Source: Rhodobacteraceae bacterium Alg231-04
GTDB taxonomy: Bacteria > Pseudomonadota > Alphaproteobacteria > Rhodobacterales > Rhodobacteraceae
Assembly: GCA_900143635.1 (NCBI GenBank)
Contig: FREY01000002.1
Span: 318,429 to 382,428, forward strand
DNA length: 64,000 nucleotides
Reading direction: 5' to 3'
Shown: in pieces, positions 33,496-42,759 of the stretch
How positions within the stretch are numbered: the first letter of the stretch is position 1
How the letters are laid out: each line of letters starts with the position of its first letter
The notes under the pieces: model-generated
Seen by the model: the letters and a program-made list of their open reading frames with translations, nothing else
Told to the model about the DNA's origin: nothing
Databases searched by the model: none
Made by a program: the position numbers and the translations under genes

Positions 33496-35972
33496 GCGAT
33501 AGTGACGGCAAAAAGACTTTGGGCCTCCGTTCCGGGGGACGTCCTGGAAGCGTGAAACAGAGTTTCAGCCACGGGCGGACCAATAAAGTCGTGGTGGAAA
33601 CCAAGCGTAAGCGCGTGGTGGTCCCCAAGCCGGGCGCGGGCAAATCCGGGGCGGCAACGCCCTCGGGTGATCCGTCGCGTCGTCCTGCAGGTATCACCGA
33701 TGCCGAGATGGCCCGCCGCCTGAAGGCGCTGCAGGCCGCCAAGGCCCGCGAAGCCGAAGACGCAGCCAAGCGCGCAGCGGATGAAAAGGCACGCGAAGAA
33801 CAGCGTGCACTTCGTCGTGCCGAGCTGGAACAGAAAGAGCGCGAACAGCGCGAAGCGGAAGAGCGCGCCAAGGCCAAGGCCGAGGAAGAAGAGCGCAAGC
33901 GCAAGGAAGCAGAAGTGGCCGCACAGCGTGCCGCTGCCGATGCTGCCGGCGCGCCCGCCAAATCCGCGCCCAAGCCGGATCGCCCGCTGCCGAACAAACC
34001 GGCACCCGCAGCGACCCCGCGTAAGAACGAGCGCGAGCAGCGCCAGAACCGTGGCAAAGGCCGCGACGATGGCCGCCGTTCGGGCAAGCTGACATTGGGT
34101 CAGGCGACCGGCGGTGCCGGCAATCGCCACCGCTCCATGGCATCGATGAAGCGCAAGCAGGAACGTGCCCGCCAAAAGGCAATGGGTGGTGCGGTCGAGC
34201 GTGAAAAGGTATTCCACGACGTTCAGCTGCCCGAAGCCATCATGGTTTCCGAGCTGGCCAACCGTATGGCCGAACGCGTTGCTGATGTTGTCAAATCGCT
34301 GATGAACATGGGCATGATGGTCACTCAGAACCAGACCATCGACGCTGACACAGCCGAGCTGATAATCGAAGAATTTGGCCACAAGGTTGTCCGCGTTTCC
34401 GATTCTGACGTCGAAGACGTGATCAAAGAGGTTGAAGACAAGGATGAGGACCTGAAAGGTCGTCCGCCGGTCATCACCATCATGGGCCACGTTGACCACG
34501 GTAAGACCTCGATCTTGGACGCAATCCGCAACGCCCGCGTTGTGGCTGGCGAAGCCGGTGGTATCACCCAGCACATTGGTGCTTATCAGGTGACAACCGA
34601 AAGCGGCGCCGTGCTGAGCTTCCTGGATACACCGGGCCACGCGGCCTTTACCTCGATGCGTTCGCGCGGTGCGCAGGTGACGGATATCGTGGTTCTGGTT
34701 GTGGCAGCGGATGACGCCGTGATGCCGCAGACCATCGAAGCGATTGCCCACGCCAAAGCGGCCGAAGTGCCGATGATCGTGGCGATCAACAAATGCGACA
34801 AGCCTGCCGCGGACCCGATGAAGGTGCGTACCGATCTGCTGCAGCACGAAGTGGTTGTGGAAGCAATGTCCGGCGAAGTGCAGGACGTGGAAGTCTCCGC
34901 ACACACCGGTCAGGGTCTGGACGAACTGCTGGAAGCCATCGCGCTGCAGGCGGAAATCCTGGAGCTGAAAGCCAACCCCTCACGCGCCGCCCAAGGTGCC
35001 GTGATCGAGGCGCAGCTGGATGTGGGCCGTGGACCCGTTGCAACGGTTCTGGTTCAGAACGGTACGCTGCGTCAGGGTGATATCTTTGTTGTCGGTGAGC
35101 AGTACGGTAAGGTCCGTGCGCTGATCAACGACCAGGGCGAACGCGTCAAAGAAGCTGGTCCCTCGGTTCCGGTTGAGGTTCTTGGCCTCAACGGTACACC
35201 CGAAGCAGGCGACGTTCTGAACGTCACCGAGACCGAAGCGCAGGCACGTGAAATTGCCGAATACCGGGCCCAGGCCGCGAAGGACAAACGTGCCGCTGCT
35301 GGGGCTGCGACCACGCTGGAACAGCTGATGGCCAAGGCCAAGGACGACGAAAACGTCTCCGAGCTGCCGATCCTGGTCAAGGCAGACGTGCAGGGTTCTG
35401 CCGAAGCCATCGTTCAGGCGATGGAAAAGATCGGCAACGACGAAGTGCGCGTGCGGGTTCTGCATTCGGGTGTTGGTGCGATCACCGAAACCGACGTGGG
35501 TCTGGCCGAAGCATCGGGCGCTCCGATCATGGGCTTTAACGTGCGTGCCAATACCTCGGCGCGTAACACGGCCAACCAGAAGAGCGTTGAGATCCGGTAT
35601 TACTCGGTCATCTATGACCTGGTGGATGATGTGAAATCCGCCGCATCCGGCCTGCTCAGCAACGAGATCCGCGAGAACTTCATCGGTTACGCGAACATCA
35701 AAGAAGTCTTCAAGGTTACCGGTGTTGGCAAAGTTGCCGGCTGTCTGGTCACCGAAGGCGTGGCGCGTCGTTCCGCAGGTGTCCGCCTGCTGCGCGACAA
35801 CGTGGTCATCCACGAAGGCACGCTGAAGACTCTGAAGCGCTTCAAGGATGAGGTGCCCGAGGTTCAGTCCGGTCAGGAATGTGGTATGGCATTCGAGAAC
35901 TACGACGATATCCGCGCCGACGATGTGATCGAAATCTTCGAGCGCGAAGAAGTCACACGTACGCTGGACTGA
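33492..35972 (+). CDS. infB: Translation initiation factor IF-2
   Basis: IF-2 is the GTPase that places initiator tRNA on the 30S subunit. This is an 826-residue form with a long, charged, coiled N-terminal arm (residues about 60-200, rich in Lys/Glu/Ala). The G domain follows: [12 protein letters not shown] (G1), DTPGHAAF (G3), NKCDKP (G4) and the SAHTG (G5) block. Domains II-IV include [12 protein letters not shown]. The gene closes the nusA operon and is followed by a clear terminator. Alternative internal starts, common in infB, were not assessed. Confidence 0.98.
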   Translation: MSDSDGKKTLGLRSGGRPGSVKQSFSHGRTNKVVVETKRKRVVVPKPGAGKSGAATPSGDPSRRPAGITDAEMARRLKALQAAKAREAEDAAKRAADEKAREEQRALRRAELEQKEREQREAEERAKAKAEEEERKRKEAEVAAQRAAADAAGAPAKSAPKPDRPLPNKPAPAATPRKNEREQRQNRGKGRDDGRRSGKLTLGQATGGAGNRHRSMASMKRKQERARQKAMGGAVEREKVFHDVQLPEAIMVSELANRMAERVADVVKSLMNMGMMVTQNQTIDADTAELIIEEFGHKVVRVSDSDVEDVIKEVEDKDEDLKGRPPVITIMGHVDHGKTSILDAIRNARVVAGEAGGITQHIGAYQVTTESGAVLSFLDTPGHAAFTSMRSRGAQVTDIVVLVVAADDAVMPQTIEAIAHAKAAEVPMIVAINKCDKPAADPMKVRTDLLQHEVVVEAMSGEVQDVEVSAHTGQGLDELLEAIALQAEILELKANPSRAAQGAVIEAQLDVGRGPVATVLVQNGTLRQGDIFVVGEQYGKVRALINDQGERVKEAGPSVPVEVLGLNGTPEAGDVLNVTETEAQAREIAEYRAQAAKDKRAAAGAATTLEQLMAKAKDDENVSELPILVKADVQGSAEAIVQAMEKIGNDEVRVRVLHSGVGAITETDVGLAEASGAPIMGFNVRANTSARNTANQKSVEIRYYSVIYDLVDDVKSAASGLLSNEIRENFIGYANIKEVFKVTGVGKVAGCLVTEGVARRSAGVRLLRDNVVIHEGTLKTLKRFKDEVPEVQSGQECGMAFENYDDIRADDVIEIFEREEVTRTLD

Positions 35973-35993
35973 TCCTGCGTCGATTGAGAAACA

Positions 35994-36024
35994 AAAAACC
36001 CCGGAGCATTGCTTCGGGGTTTTT
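35994..36024 (+). terminator. Intrinsic terminator of the rimP-nusA-infB operon
   Basis: AAAAACCCCGGAGC (35994-36007) pairs with GCTTCGGGGTTTTT (36011-36024), loop ATT, one G-T pair, with a T-rich tail. It lies 21 bases after the infB stop. Confidence 0.9.
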
Positions 36025-36086
36025 CTTTTGGGCGTTACTTTGGTGTTCGTGTCTGGTTGAACAGGCCCGGAAGAGTGCGGATCGGA

Positions 36087-36221
36087 TCAGGCGGCGGCCT
36101 TTACCGGTTTGCCCGCGTAGATCCGGTTTCCGACGCGCACGGCAATACGCCCGTCGGGCAATTGCCGGACGAAAATACCCTGAACGGACACACAGGTGCC
36201 CAGGATAATGGTACGAAGCAT
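36087..36221 (-). CDS. Small basic protein of 44 residues
   Basis: A 45-codon minus-strand frame encodes a protein beginning MLRTIILGTCVSVQGIFV and ending GKPVKAAA. A strong GGGGAGG lies 7 bases upstream of the ATG and a plausible promoter further up (TTGGTT, then TTATTC 16 bases later), so it is probably expressed. It is hydrophobic at the start and Arg/Lys-rich later, with a VRQLPDGRIAVRVGNRIYAG core of beta-like alternation. I cannot name a family, though small proteins of this shape are widespread in roseobacters. It is convergent with infB and on the opposite strand from two overlapping frames that lack ribosome sites. Confidence 0.72.
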   Translation of the reverse strand: MLRTIILGTCVSVQGIFVRQLPDGRIAVRVGNRIYAGKPVKAAA

Positions 36222-36362
36222 ACTCAATCCTCCCCAAAGGAATAATGAGATGCGCAATACTAACCAATTTTGATGAAAAAAGACAGGGTGCAGTCCTGCT
36301 CAACCTCCGGTAGGTGGCGGGGCGCGATCGATCAGCCGCCGCCCCGGTGACCGGCTCGCGGC

Positions 36363-36761
36363 TTACAGCCAGTCCCGCAGGATGGGAATGAGCGGAATAT
36401 CTGCCGCTGGCATTGGGTAGTTGCGCAGATCATTTGCCCGTACCCATTTCAGGGTCTGGCCTTCGCGGGCCTGCGGAATGCCCTCCCATTTACGGCAGGC
36501 AAACAGCGGCATCAGCAGATGGAAGTCGTCGTAGGAATGGCTGGCAAAGGTCAGCGGTGCCAGACAGGAATTCCAGGTCTTGATCCCCAGCTCTTCCTCC
36601 AGCTCGCGCACCAATGCCGCCTCAGGCGTTTCACCCGGCTCGATCTTGCCACCGGGAAACTCCCACAGCCCGGCCATGGATTTGCCTGCGGGGCGCTGCG
36701 CCAGCAGCACCCGCCCGTCCACGTCGATCAGGGCGACGGCGGAGACCAGAACCGTCTTCAC
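36363..36761 (-). CDS. mutT: 8-oxo-dGTP diphosphatase MutT
   Basis: MutT removes 8-oxo-dGTP from the nucleotide pool. The 132-residue protein has the MutT-type box GGKIEPGETPEAALVRELEEELGI with the N-terminal VLLAQRPAGKSMAGLWEFPGGK lead diagnostic of MutT (8-oxo-dGTP) rather than other Nudix types. It starts inside the argJ stop (4-base overlap, 36758-36761), completing the parvulin-argJ-mutT operon. Confidence 0.95.
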   Translation of the reverse strand: MKTVLVSAVALIDVDGRVLLAQRPAGKSMAGLWEFPGGKIEPGETPEAALVRELEEELGIKTWNSCLAPLTFASHSYDDFHLLMPLFACRKWEGIPQAREGQTLKWVRANDLRNYPMPAADIPLIPILRDWL

Positions 36762-37981
36762 GACCGGTAATCCGCATTGATGGTGATGTATTGATGGGTC
36801 AGGTCACAGGTCCAAACCGTGGCCGTGCCAGCGCCCAGTCCAAGATCAACCTTGATGGTGATCTCTTGCTCTTTCATCACTGCTGCGCCGTCTTCTTCTT
36901 TATAGCTGGGGGCCACCCAGCCTTTCTCCGCGACCAGAGTATCGCCAAAAGAGATGGTTAGCAGATCCCGGTCCGCTACGGCGCCGGATTTGCCGATGGC
37001 CATGACAACCCGGCCCCAGTTCGGGTCCTCACCGGCAATTGCTGTCTTCACCAGCGGTGAATTGGCAATCGCCAGCCCGTGCACCTTGGCATCTTTGTCC
37101 GAGGCGGCACCGGTGATCTGGATCTCCACGAATTTGGTGGCACCCTCACCGTCCCGTACCACCTGATGCGACAGGTCCAGCATCACTTTTTCCAGCGCGG
37201 CAGAGAAGTCCGCGTTGCCGGTGGCATCGACGCCCGATGCCCCCGTCGCGCAGAGCATGAGACTGTCCGAGGTGGAGGTGTCGCTGTCGACTGTGATGCA
37301 GTTGAAGGTGCGGTCGCAGATGCGGGCCAGTTCGGCCTGCAGCGCGTCCTGCGCTACCTTGGCATCGGTAAAGATATAGACAAGCATCGTCGCCATATCG
37401 GGGGCAATCATGCCGGACCCCTTGGCGATACCGGCGATGGACACGGTCTGGCCGTCGATATCCACCTGTGCGGCAGAGCCCTTGGCAAAAGTGTCGGTGG
37501 TCATGATCGCCCCGGCGGCGGCCTTGATCGCACCCTCGTCCAATGCGTCCTTCAGGGCACCGATCTTGGCGGTGATCTTTTCATGCGGCAGTGGTTCGCC
37601 AATGACACCGGTCGAGGCGGTGAAAACCCGCGCCTCATCGATGCCCACCTCAGCCGCGACACTGGCCGAAATATCCGCAACCGAGGTCTGGCCGAAATGG
37701 CCGGTAAAGGCGTTGGAATTGCCCGAGTTTACCAGAATGGCCGCCGGGCCAGTGCTGTCACCGCCCAGTTTGACCTGACAATCCAGCACATTGGCGGATC
37801 GGGTGGCAGATCGGGTAAAAACGCCGGCCACAGATGTGCCTGCGTCCATCACCGCCAGCATCACGTCGTCGCGGTCGGCGTATTTGATACCGGCAGCCGT
37901 GGCCGCAAAACGCACGCCCTTGATCGCAGGCAGGTCGGGAAAGCCGGCAGGCGCCAGCGGAGAGATGGGCATAGCGGCCAT
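36758..37981 (-). CDS. argJ: Bifunctional glutamate N-acetyltransferase / acetylglutamate synthase
   Basis: ArgJ transfers acetyl from N-acetylornithine to glutamate, recycling acetyl in arginine synthesis; its precursor self-cleaves before a Thr. The cleavage/nucleophile motif KGSGMIAPDMATMLVYIFTDA is present. The 407-residue length is normal. It lies 2 bases downstream of the parvulin gene and overlaps mutT, so all three are one unit. With argG earlier in the window, two arginine-pathway genes are present but unlinked. Confidence 0.97.
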   Translation of the reverse strand: MAAMPISPLAPAGFPDLPAIKGVRFAATAAGIKYADRDDVMLAVMDAGTSVAGVFTRSATRSANVLDCQVKLGGDSTGPAAILVNSGNSNAFTGHFGQTSVADISASVAAEVGIDEARVFTASTGVIGEPLPHEKITAKIGALKDALDEGAIKAAAGAIMTTDTFAKGSAAQVDIDGQTVSIAGIAKGSGMIAPDMATMLVYIFTDAKVAQDALQAELARICDRTFNCITVDSDTSTSDSLMLCATGASGVDATGNADFSAALEKVMLDLSHQVVRDGEGATKFVEIQITGAASDKDAKVHGLAIANSPLVKTAIAGEDPNWGRVVMAIGKSGAVADRDLLTISFGDTLVAEKGWVAPSYKEEDGAAVMKEQEITIKVDLGLGAGTATVWTCDLTHQYITINADYRS

Positions 37982-37983
37982 GG

Positions 37984-38835
37984 TTACTTCCTAATCAGAT
38001 CGAGGTCTTGCAGGATGACCGGGTCGAGGTCTTCGATGACCGGGCGTTCGATCTCGGCGGCGGCTGTCAGTTCGCTCACTTTGGATTCAACGGCTTCCTG
38101 ACGGAGCTTGGCGGCCAGTTCCTCGCGGACTTCTTCCAGTTCCGGCGCGGCGGTTTTGCGCCGTTCCTTCAGCTGGATCACATGCCAGCCGAACTGCGTC
38201 TCGACCGGTGCCGAGATATCGCCCGAGCGCAGTTCCAGAACAGCCGCTTCGAACTCAGGCACCATGCGGCCTCTGCCGAACCAGCCAAGCGCACCGCCGT
38301 TGGGACCCGAGGGGCCGGTGGATTTTTCCCTGGCGAGGGTTTCAAAATCCGCGCCCGAATCCAGCTCTGCCTTGATCGCGAGGGCCTCTTCTTCGGTTTC
38401 GACGAGGATATGAGAGGCATTGAATTCATCGCCGCCATCGCCATCGGAATATTTGCTCTCGTAGGCGTCCAGAACCTCATCTTCGGTTGCGGCGCTTTGC
38501 ATCACGGATTCGATGACATCAGCCGCCAGAAGCGAGCGTGCCTCGTTTTCCAGCGACAGGCCGACATAGCGCGGGACCTCGCCGTGCAGCGTTTGTTTCA
38601 GCGCGGTCTGCTGGATCAGCTGGTCGAGAATCGCGTCATACAGTACCTGCGGCGGCAGCTGCTGATACTGCTGCGGCAGCGTGGCGCGGGCAATGATCAT
38701 ATGGCCGACGGTGATCTCTTCGCCGTTAACAGTGGCCACAACAGTGTTGGCATGAGGCTGCGCCACTGCCGTCTGCGGCAGGGCCAGTATGCCGGCAAGC
38801 GCCAGTGCTGGCAGAAAAGTGAGACCTTTGCGCAT
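37984..38835 (-). CDS. Periplasmic parvulin-type peptidyl-prolyl isomerase
   Basis: A 283-residue exported PPIase. Residues 1-26 form the signal peptide (MRKGLTFLPALALAGILA, ending AVAQ). A SurA/PrsA-like N-terminal helical chaperone segment precedes the parvulin domain starting FNASHILVETEEEALAIKAEL, with GPNGGALGWFGRG and ETQFGWHVIQLKERR. It likely assists folding of outer-membrane or secreted proteins. ATG 38835 was chosen as it gives a canonical signal; the frame is open nine bases upstream. First gene of its operon, divergent from secA. Confidence 0.9.
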   Translation of the reverse strand: MRKGLTFLPALALAGILALPQTAVAQPHANTVVATVNGEEITVGHMIIARATLPQQYQQLPPQVLYDAILDQLIQQTALKQTLHGEVPRYVGLSLENEARSLLAADVIESVMQSAATEDEVLDAYESKYSDGDGGDEFNASHILVETEEEALAIKAELDSGADFETLAREKSTGPSGPNGGALGWFGRGRMVPEFEAAVLELRSGDISAPVETQFGWHVIQLKERRKTAAPELEEVREELAAKLRQEAVESKVSELTAAAEIERPVIEDLDPVILQDLDLIRK

Positions 38836-38874
38836 GGAAATCATCCTATTAGCGGGCCGCGCGTTGGCGCAGCG

Positions 38875-38903
38875 TTGACACTCTATTACCTGCCGCTTAC
38901 ATC
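38875..38903 (+). promoter_or_regulatory. Putative sigma-70 promoter of secA
   Basis: A perfect -35 TTGACA (38875-38880), 17-base spacer, then TACATC (38898-38903), about 110 bases before secA. Pattern match without a transcript start. Confidence 0.5.
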
Positions 38904-39012
38904 GATTTGTGGCCTGAGGCAGGACCGTCTTTTCTCCCTTTGTTTATGGGTTGCAGGCGAGGCGGGCAAGCCTGCCTTCATCACGGGCCGATGATTGGAT
39001 TTTGGAGACGAC

Positions 39013-41706
39013 ATGCTGGGTATCGGAACGCTTGCCAAAAAGGTTTTCGGAACGCCGAACGACCGCAAGATCAAAGCCACCCGCCCGCTGATCGCAAAGA
39101 TCAACGCGCTAGAGCCCGAATTCGAAAAGCTCAGCGATGAAGGCCTGATCGAAAAGACCGAAGAGCTGCGCAAGCGGGCGCTGGACGGCACCTCGCTGGA
39201 CGATTTGCTGCCCGAAGCCTTTGCCAACGTGCGCGAAGCGGCGCGGCGTGCCCTTGGTCTGCGCGGCTTTGATACCCAGCTGATGGGTGGCATCTTTCTG
39301 CATCAGGGCAATATCTCGGAAATGAAGACCGGCGAGGGCAAGACCCTTGTTGCCACCTTCCCGGCCTATCTGAATGCGCTGACCGGCAAAGGCGTGCATG
39401 TGGTGACGGTGAACGAATACCTCGCCAAGCGTGACGCCGAATGGATGAGCAAAGTGTTCAGCGCTGTTGGCATGACCACCGGCGTGATCTGGTCGAACCA
39501 GCCCGAGGCCGAGAAGGCCGCAGCCTATGCCTGCGATATCACCTATGCCACCAACAATGAGCTGGGTTTTGATTATCTGCGCGACAACGGCAAGGACGAT
39601 TTGTCGAAGGTGCACCAGAAACACCACAACTTCGCGATTGTGGATGAGGTCGACTCGATCCTGATCGACGAAGCGCGGACACCGCTGATCATCTCTGGTC
39701 CCGCCGAAGACCGGTCCGAGCTTTACTCGGCCATCGACACGGTGATCCCGCTGCTGGCTGATGACGCCTACGAGCTGGATGAAAAAACCCGCGGCGTGAG
39801 CTTTACCGATGAAGGCAACGAAGCGCTTGAGGTTCTGCTGCAGGAACGCGGCCAGCTGCCCGAGGGGGCAACGCTGTATGATCCCGAGAGCACCAGTGTC
39901 GTGCACCACGTCAATCAGGCGCTGCGGGCTCACAAACTGTTCCAGCGCGACAAGGACTATATCGTTCGTGACGGGCAGGTCGTTCTGATCGACGAATTCA
40001 CCGGCCGCATGATGCCGGGCCGCCGTCTGTCTGATGGTCTGCATCAGGCCATCGAGGCCAAGGAAGAAGTCACCATCCAGCCGGAGAACTCCACTCTGGC
40101 CTCGGTGACGTTCCAGAACTACTTCCGTCTCTATGAAAAGCTGTCCGGCATGACCGGCACCGCGATGACCGAGGCAGATGAATTCATGGAAATCTACGGT
40201 CTGGGCGTGGTCGAGGTTCCGACCAACCGTCCGATCGCGCGTGTGGACGAGGACGATCAAGTCTACCGTACGGCTGTTGAAAAATACCAGGCGATGATCA
40301 TCCAGGCCAAGATCGCCCATGAAAAGGGCCAGCCTGTTCTCTTGGGTACCACCTCGATTGAGAAATCCGAATTGCTGAGCCAGCTTTTGGACAAGGAGGG
40401 CATCAAGCACAACGTGCTGAACGCCCGCCAGCACGAACAGGAAGCGCAGATCGTTGCCGACGCGGGCCGTCTGGGCGCCGTCACCATCGCCACCAACATG
40501 GCCGGTCGCGGCACCGACATTCAGCTGGGCGGCAACGTCGAGATGAAGGTGCTGGAGGCGCTGGCCGCCAATCCCGAAGCGGATCCAGCAGAGCTGCGCA
40601 CCGCAGAAGAAGCCAAACACGCCGAAGAAAAGCAAAAGGTGATCGAGGCCGGTGGTCTCTGCGTTATGGCGTCGGAACGCCACGAAAGCCGCCGCATCGA
40701 CAATCAGCTGCGTGGTCGTTCGGGCCGTCAGGGCGATCCCGGTCGCACCGTGTTCATGCTCAGCCTCGAAGATGACCTGATGCGCATCTTCGGCTCTGAA
40801 CGTCTGGACAAGCTGCTGTCGACGCTGGGCATGAAAGAGGGCGAAGCGATCATTCACCCCTGGGTGAACAAATCTCTGGAACGCGCTCAGGCCAAGGTCG
40901 AAGGCCGCAACTTCGATATGCGCAAGAACGTTCTGAAATTCGACGATGTGATGAACGACCAGCGCCGGGTGATCTTTAAACAGCGCCGCGAAATCATGGC
41001 GGCGGCGGATCTGTCTGAGATTGTGACCGATATGCGCCACGAGGTGATTGACGATCTGCTGGATCATCACATGCCGCCCAAAACCTACGCCGAACAGTGG
41101 GACACCGCCGGGCTGCAGGAGGCCGCGCAGAAGTTGCTCGGTGTTGATGTGCCGGTTCAGGACTGGGCCGCCGAAGAAGGCGTCGATGACGAGGAAATTC
41201 GCGAACGTCTGGTCAAGGAAGCGGATGAGCTGATGGCCAAGAAGGCTGTTGCCTTTGGTCCCGAAACGCTGCGCAACATCGAAAAGCAGGTGTTGCTGAA
41301 GTCCATCGACGGCAAGTGGCGCGATCACCTGCTGATGCTGGAACATCTGCGCTCGGTTGTGGGTTTCCGCGGCTATGCACAGCGGGACCCGCTCAACGAA
41401 TACAAGAACGAGAGCTTCCAGCTGTTTGAAAGCATGCTCGATTCGCTGCGCGAGACCGTTAGCCAGCAGCTGAGCAATATTCGCCCGATGACTGAGGAAG
41501 AACAGCGTCAGATGATGGCCGAAATGGTTGCTCGCCAGCAGGCGATGCAGCAGGCCGCAGGTATGGCGCCCGCCGCACCGGCTGCGGCTGCGGCCGATGG
41601 GTTTGTCGAAGATGATCCTGCGACTTGGGGCAACCCCTCGCGCAATGACAAATGCCCCTGTGGCAGCGGCGAAAAGTTCAAACATTGCCACGGTCGTCTG
41701 GCCTGA
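39013..41706 (+). CDS. secA: Protein translocase ATPase SecA
   Basis: SecA drives export through SecYEG. The 897-residue protein has the DEAD motor ([17 protein letters not shown] Walker [22 protein letters not shown] Walker B region), the preprotein cross-linking domain, the second motor ([15 protein letters not shown]) and the C-terminal zinc motif [17 protein letters not shown] 39013 is the conserved [19 protein letters not shown] start with GGAGACGAC before it; the frame is open to 38995 with no conserved residues. It is followed by two hairpins, the second a terminator. Confidence 0.98.
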   Translation: MLGIGTLAKKVFGTPNDRKIKATRPLIAKINALEPEFEKLSDEGLIEKTEELRKRALDGTSLDDLLPEAFANVREAARRALGLRGFDTQLMGGIFLHQGNISEMKTGEGKTLVATFPAYLNALTGKGVHVVTVNEYLAKRDAEWMSKVFSAVGMTTGVIWSNQPEAEKAAAYACDITYATNNELGFDYLRDNGKDDLSKVHQKHHNFAIVDEVDSILIDEARTPLIISGPAEDRSELYSAIDTVIPLLADDAYELDEKTRGVSFTDEGNEALEVLLQERGQLPEGATLYDPESTSVVHHVNQALRAHKLFQRDKDYIVRDGQVVLIDEFTGRMMPGRRLSDGLHQAIEAKEEVTIQPENSTLASVTFQNYFRLYEKLSGMTGTAMTEADEFMEIYGLGVVEVPTNRPIARVDEDDQVYRTAVEKYQAMIIQAKIAHEKGQPVLLGTTSIEKSELLSQLLDKEGIKHNVLNARQHEQEAQIVADAGRLGAVTIATNMAGRGTDIQLGGNVEMKVLEALAANPEADPAELRTAEEAKHAEEKQKVIEAGGLCVMASERHESRRIDNQLRGRSGRQGDPGRTVFMLSLEDDLMRIFGSERLDKLLSTLGMKEGEAIIHPWVNKSLERAQAKVEGRNFDMRKNVLKFDDVMNDQRRVIFKQRREIMAAADLSEIVTDMRHEVIDDLLDHHMPPKTYAEQWDTAGLQEAAQKLLGVDVPVQDWAAEEGVDDEEIRERLVKEADELMAKKAVAFGPETLRNIEKQVLLKSIDGKWRDHLLMLEHLRSVVGFRGYAQRDPLNEYKNESFQLFESMLDSLRETVSQQLSNIRPMTEEEQRQMMAEMVARQQAMQQAAGMAPAAPAAAAADGFVEDDPATWGNPSRNDKCPCGSGEKFKHCHGRLA

Positions 41707-41753
41707 CCATCTGGCCTGGCTGCCTGATCTGACCTGGCATTGATTGTTTCCGA

Positions 41754-41822
41754 ATTAGGGCAATTAGAGCTAAATTGCCCTAATCATTTCCGAAGGTGGC
41801 CGCAGTGTGGCCACCTTTTTTT
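41754..41822 (+). terminator. Two hairpins ending the secA transcript
   Basis: First a perfect 12-base stem ATTAGGGCAATT/AATTGCCCTAAT (41754-41784) without a T-run, then a terminator: AAGGTGGCC (41793-41801), loop GCAGTGT, GGCCACCTT (41809-41817) into a T-run to 41822. Only the second is a normal intrinsic terminator. Confidence 0.88.
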
Positions 41823-41862
41823 GTGACCATTTCCTTAACCAGTTTGGAAAATGGAGGGCAAA

Positions 41863-42735
41863 ATGCGGAATATAAGTCTGATGGCCCTGGTTTTTGGCAC
41901 CGCGGCCTGTGCATTCAGCATCGGCTTTATCATGCAGGAAACGGCACCAGCCCGGCAGATGGAGGCCGTAGGCCCGCTGAGCGATCTGCGCTCTATCGAA
42001 CTGACATCTGCACCGCAGCGCCCAAACCAACGCACCCGGCCAACGGCGCCTGATCTTGCAGGCTATGCCGCAGACCAGCACTGTCCGGTTACCGCCGTGG
42101 CAATACCCGCGCCGCAGGCCAATGCAAGGGTCACCCTGTCGGCCCCCTGCCAACCGCTCGCCCGCGTGTCGGTGCATCACAACGGGCTGATGTTCACCGA
42201 AACCTCTGATGCTGCGGGGACGCTGTCGCTGACCGTTCCTGCCCTGTCGGATCAGGCAGTCTTTATCTTTGAGCTGCCCAATGGTCGCGGTGCTGTGGCC
42301 CGCGCGGATATACCCGAAGCGGCGCATGTGCAGCGGGTTGCCCTGCAGTGGGACGGTGCCGCCGGTTTCGAAATTCACGCCCTGGAGGGCGGTGCGAGCT
42401 ATGGTCAGCCCGGTCATATCTGGTCGGGTGGCGGCAGCAGCTCTGCGAGCGTGGTTCTGCGCCTTGGCGACAGCGGTCAATCCGACCCGCGTATGGTTGA
42501 GGTCTATACCTATCTTCCGGCCTCTGACGCGCCGGGAAATGTCGCGCTGAGCGTCGAAACCGAGGTCAGCCAGCAGAACTGCGGGCGCGATGTTTCGGCC
42601 CAGGCGCTGGAGCTGCGCGACGGTCGGCCCCTGCGGGCACGTGATCTGACACTGGCAATGCCGGATTGTGCGGCAGTTGGTGACTTTCTGGTGTTGAATA
42701 ATTTGGTCCAAGACCTGACAATCGCCTCCAGATAA
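41863..42735 (+). CDS. Exported hypothetical protein
   Basis: A 290-residue protein I cannot place in a family. The ATG at 41863 follows GGAGGG and gives a signal-anchor-like start (MRNISLMALVFGTAACAFSIGFIMQ). The rest is beta-rich, with TAVAIPAPQANARVTLSAPCQPLARVSVHHNG (similar to carboxypeptidase-regulatory-like strand patterns), a GGGSSSASVVLRLGD segment and paired cysteines that could form disulfides in the periplasm (Cys near residues 72 and 93, 244 and 276). It sits just upstream of the OmpA-fusion gene on the same strand (24-base gap), probably co-transcribed. Confidence 0.75.
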   Translation: MRNISLMALVFGTAACAFSIGFIMQETAPARQMEAVGPLSDLRSIELTSAPQRPNQRTRPTAPDLAGYAADQHCPVTAVAIPAPQANARVTLSAPCQPLARVSVHHNGLMFTETSDAAGTLSLTVPALSDQAVFIFELPNGRGAVARADIPEAAHVQRVALQWDGAAGFEIHALEGGASYGQPGHIWSGGGSSSASVVLRLGDSGQSDPRMVEVYTYLPASDAPGNVALSVETEVSQQNCGRDVSAQALELRDGRPLRARDLTLAMPDCAAVGDFLVLNNLVQDLTIASR

Positions 42736-42759
42736 CAGACCACCAGTTCAGGGTATTTC

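Noticed and set aside
36009-36245. Plus-strand frame of 78 codons across the 44-residue minus-strand gene
   Set aside because: It starts in the infB terminator and lacks a ribosome site; the minus-strand frame has a strong one.
39109-41691. Very long open frame antisense to secA
   Set aside because: It is the mirror of the secA codon pattern in GC-rich DNA, shows no ribosome site or domain, and has low-complexity composition. secA itself is unambiguous.
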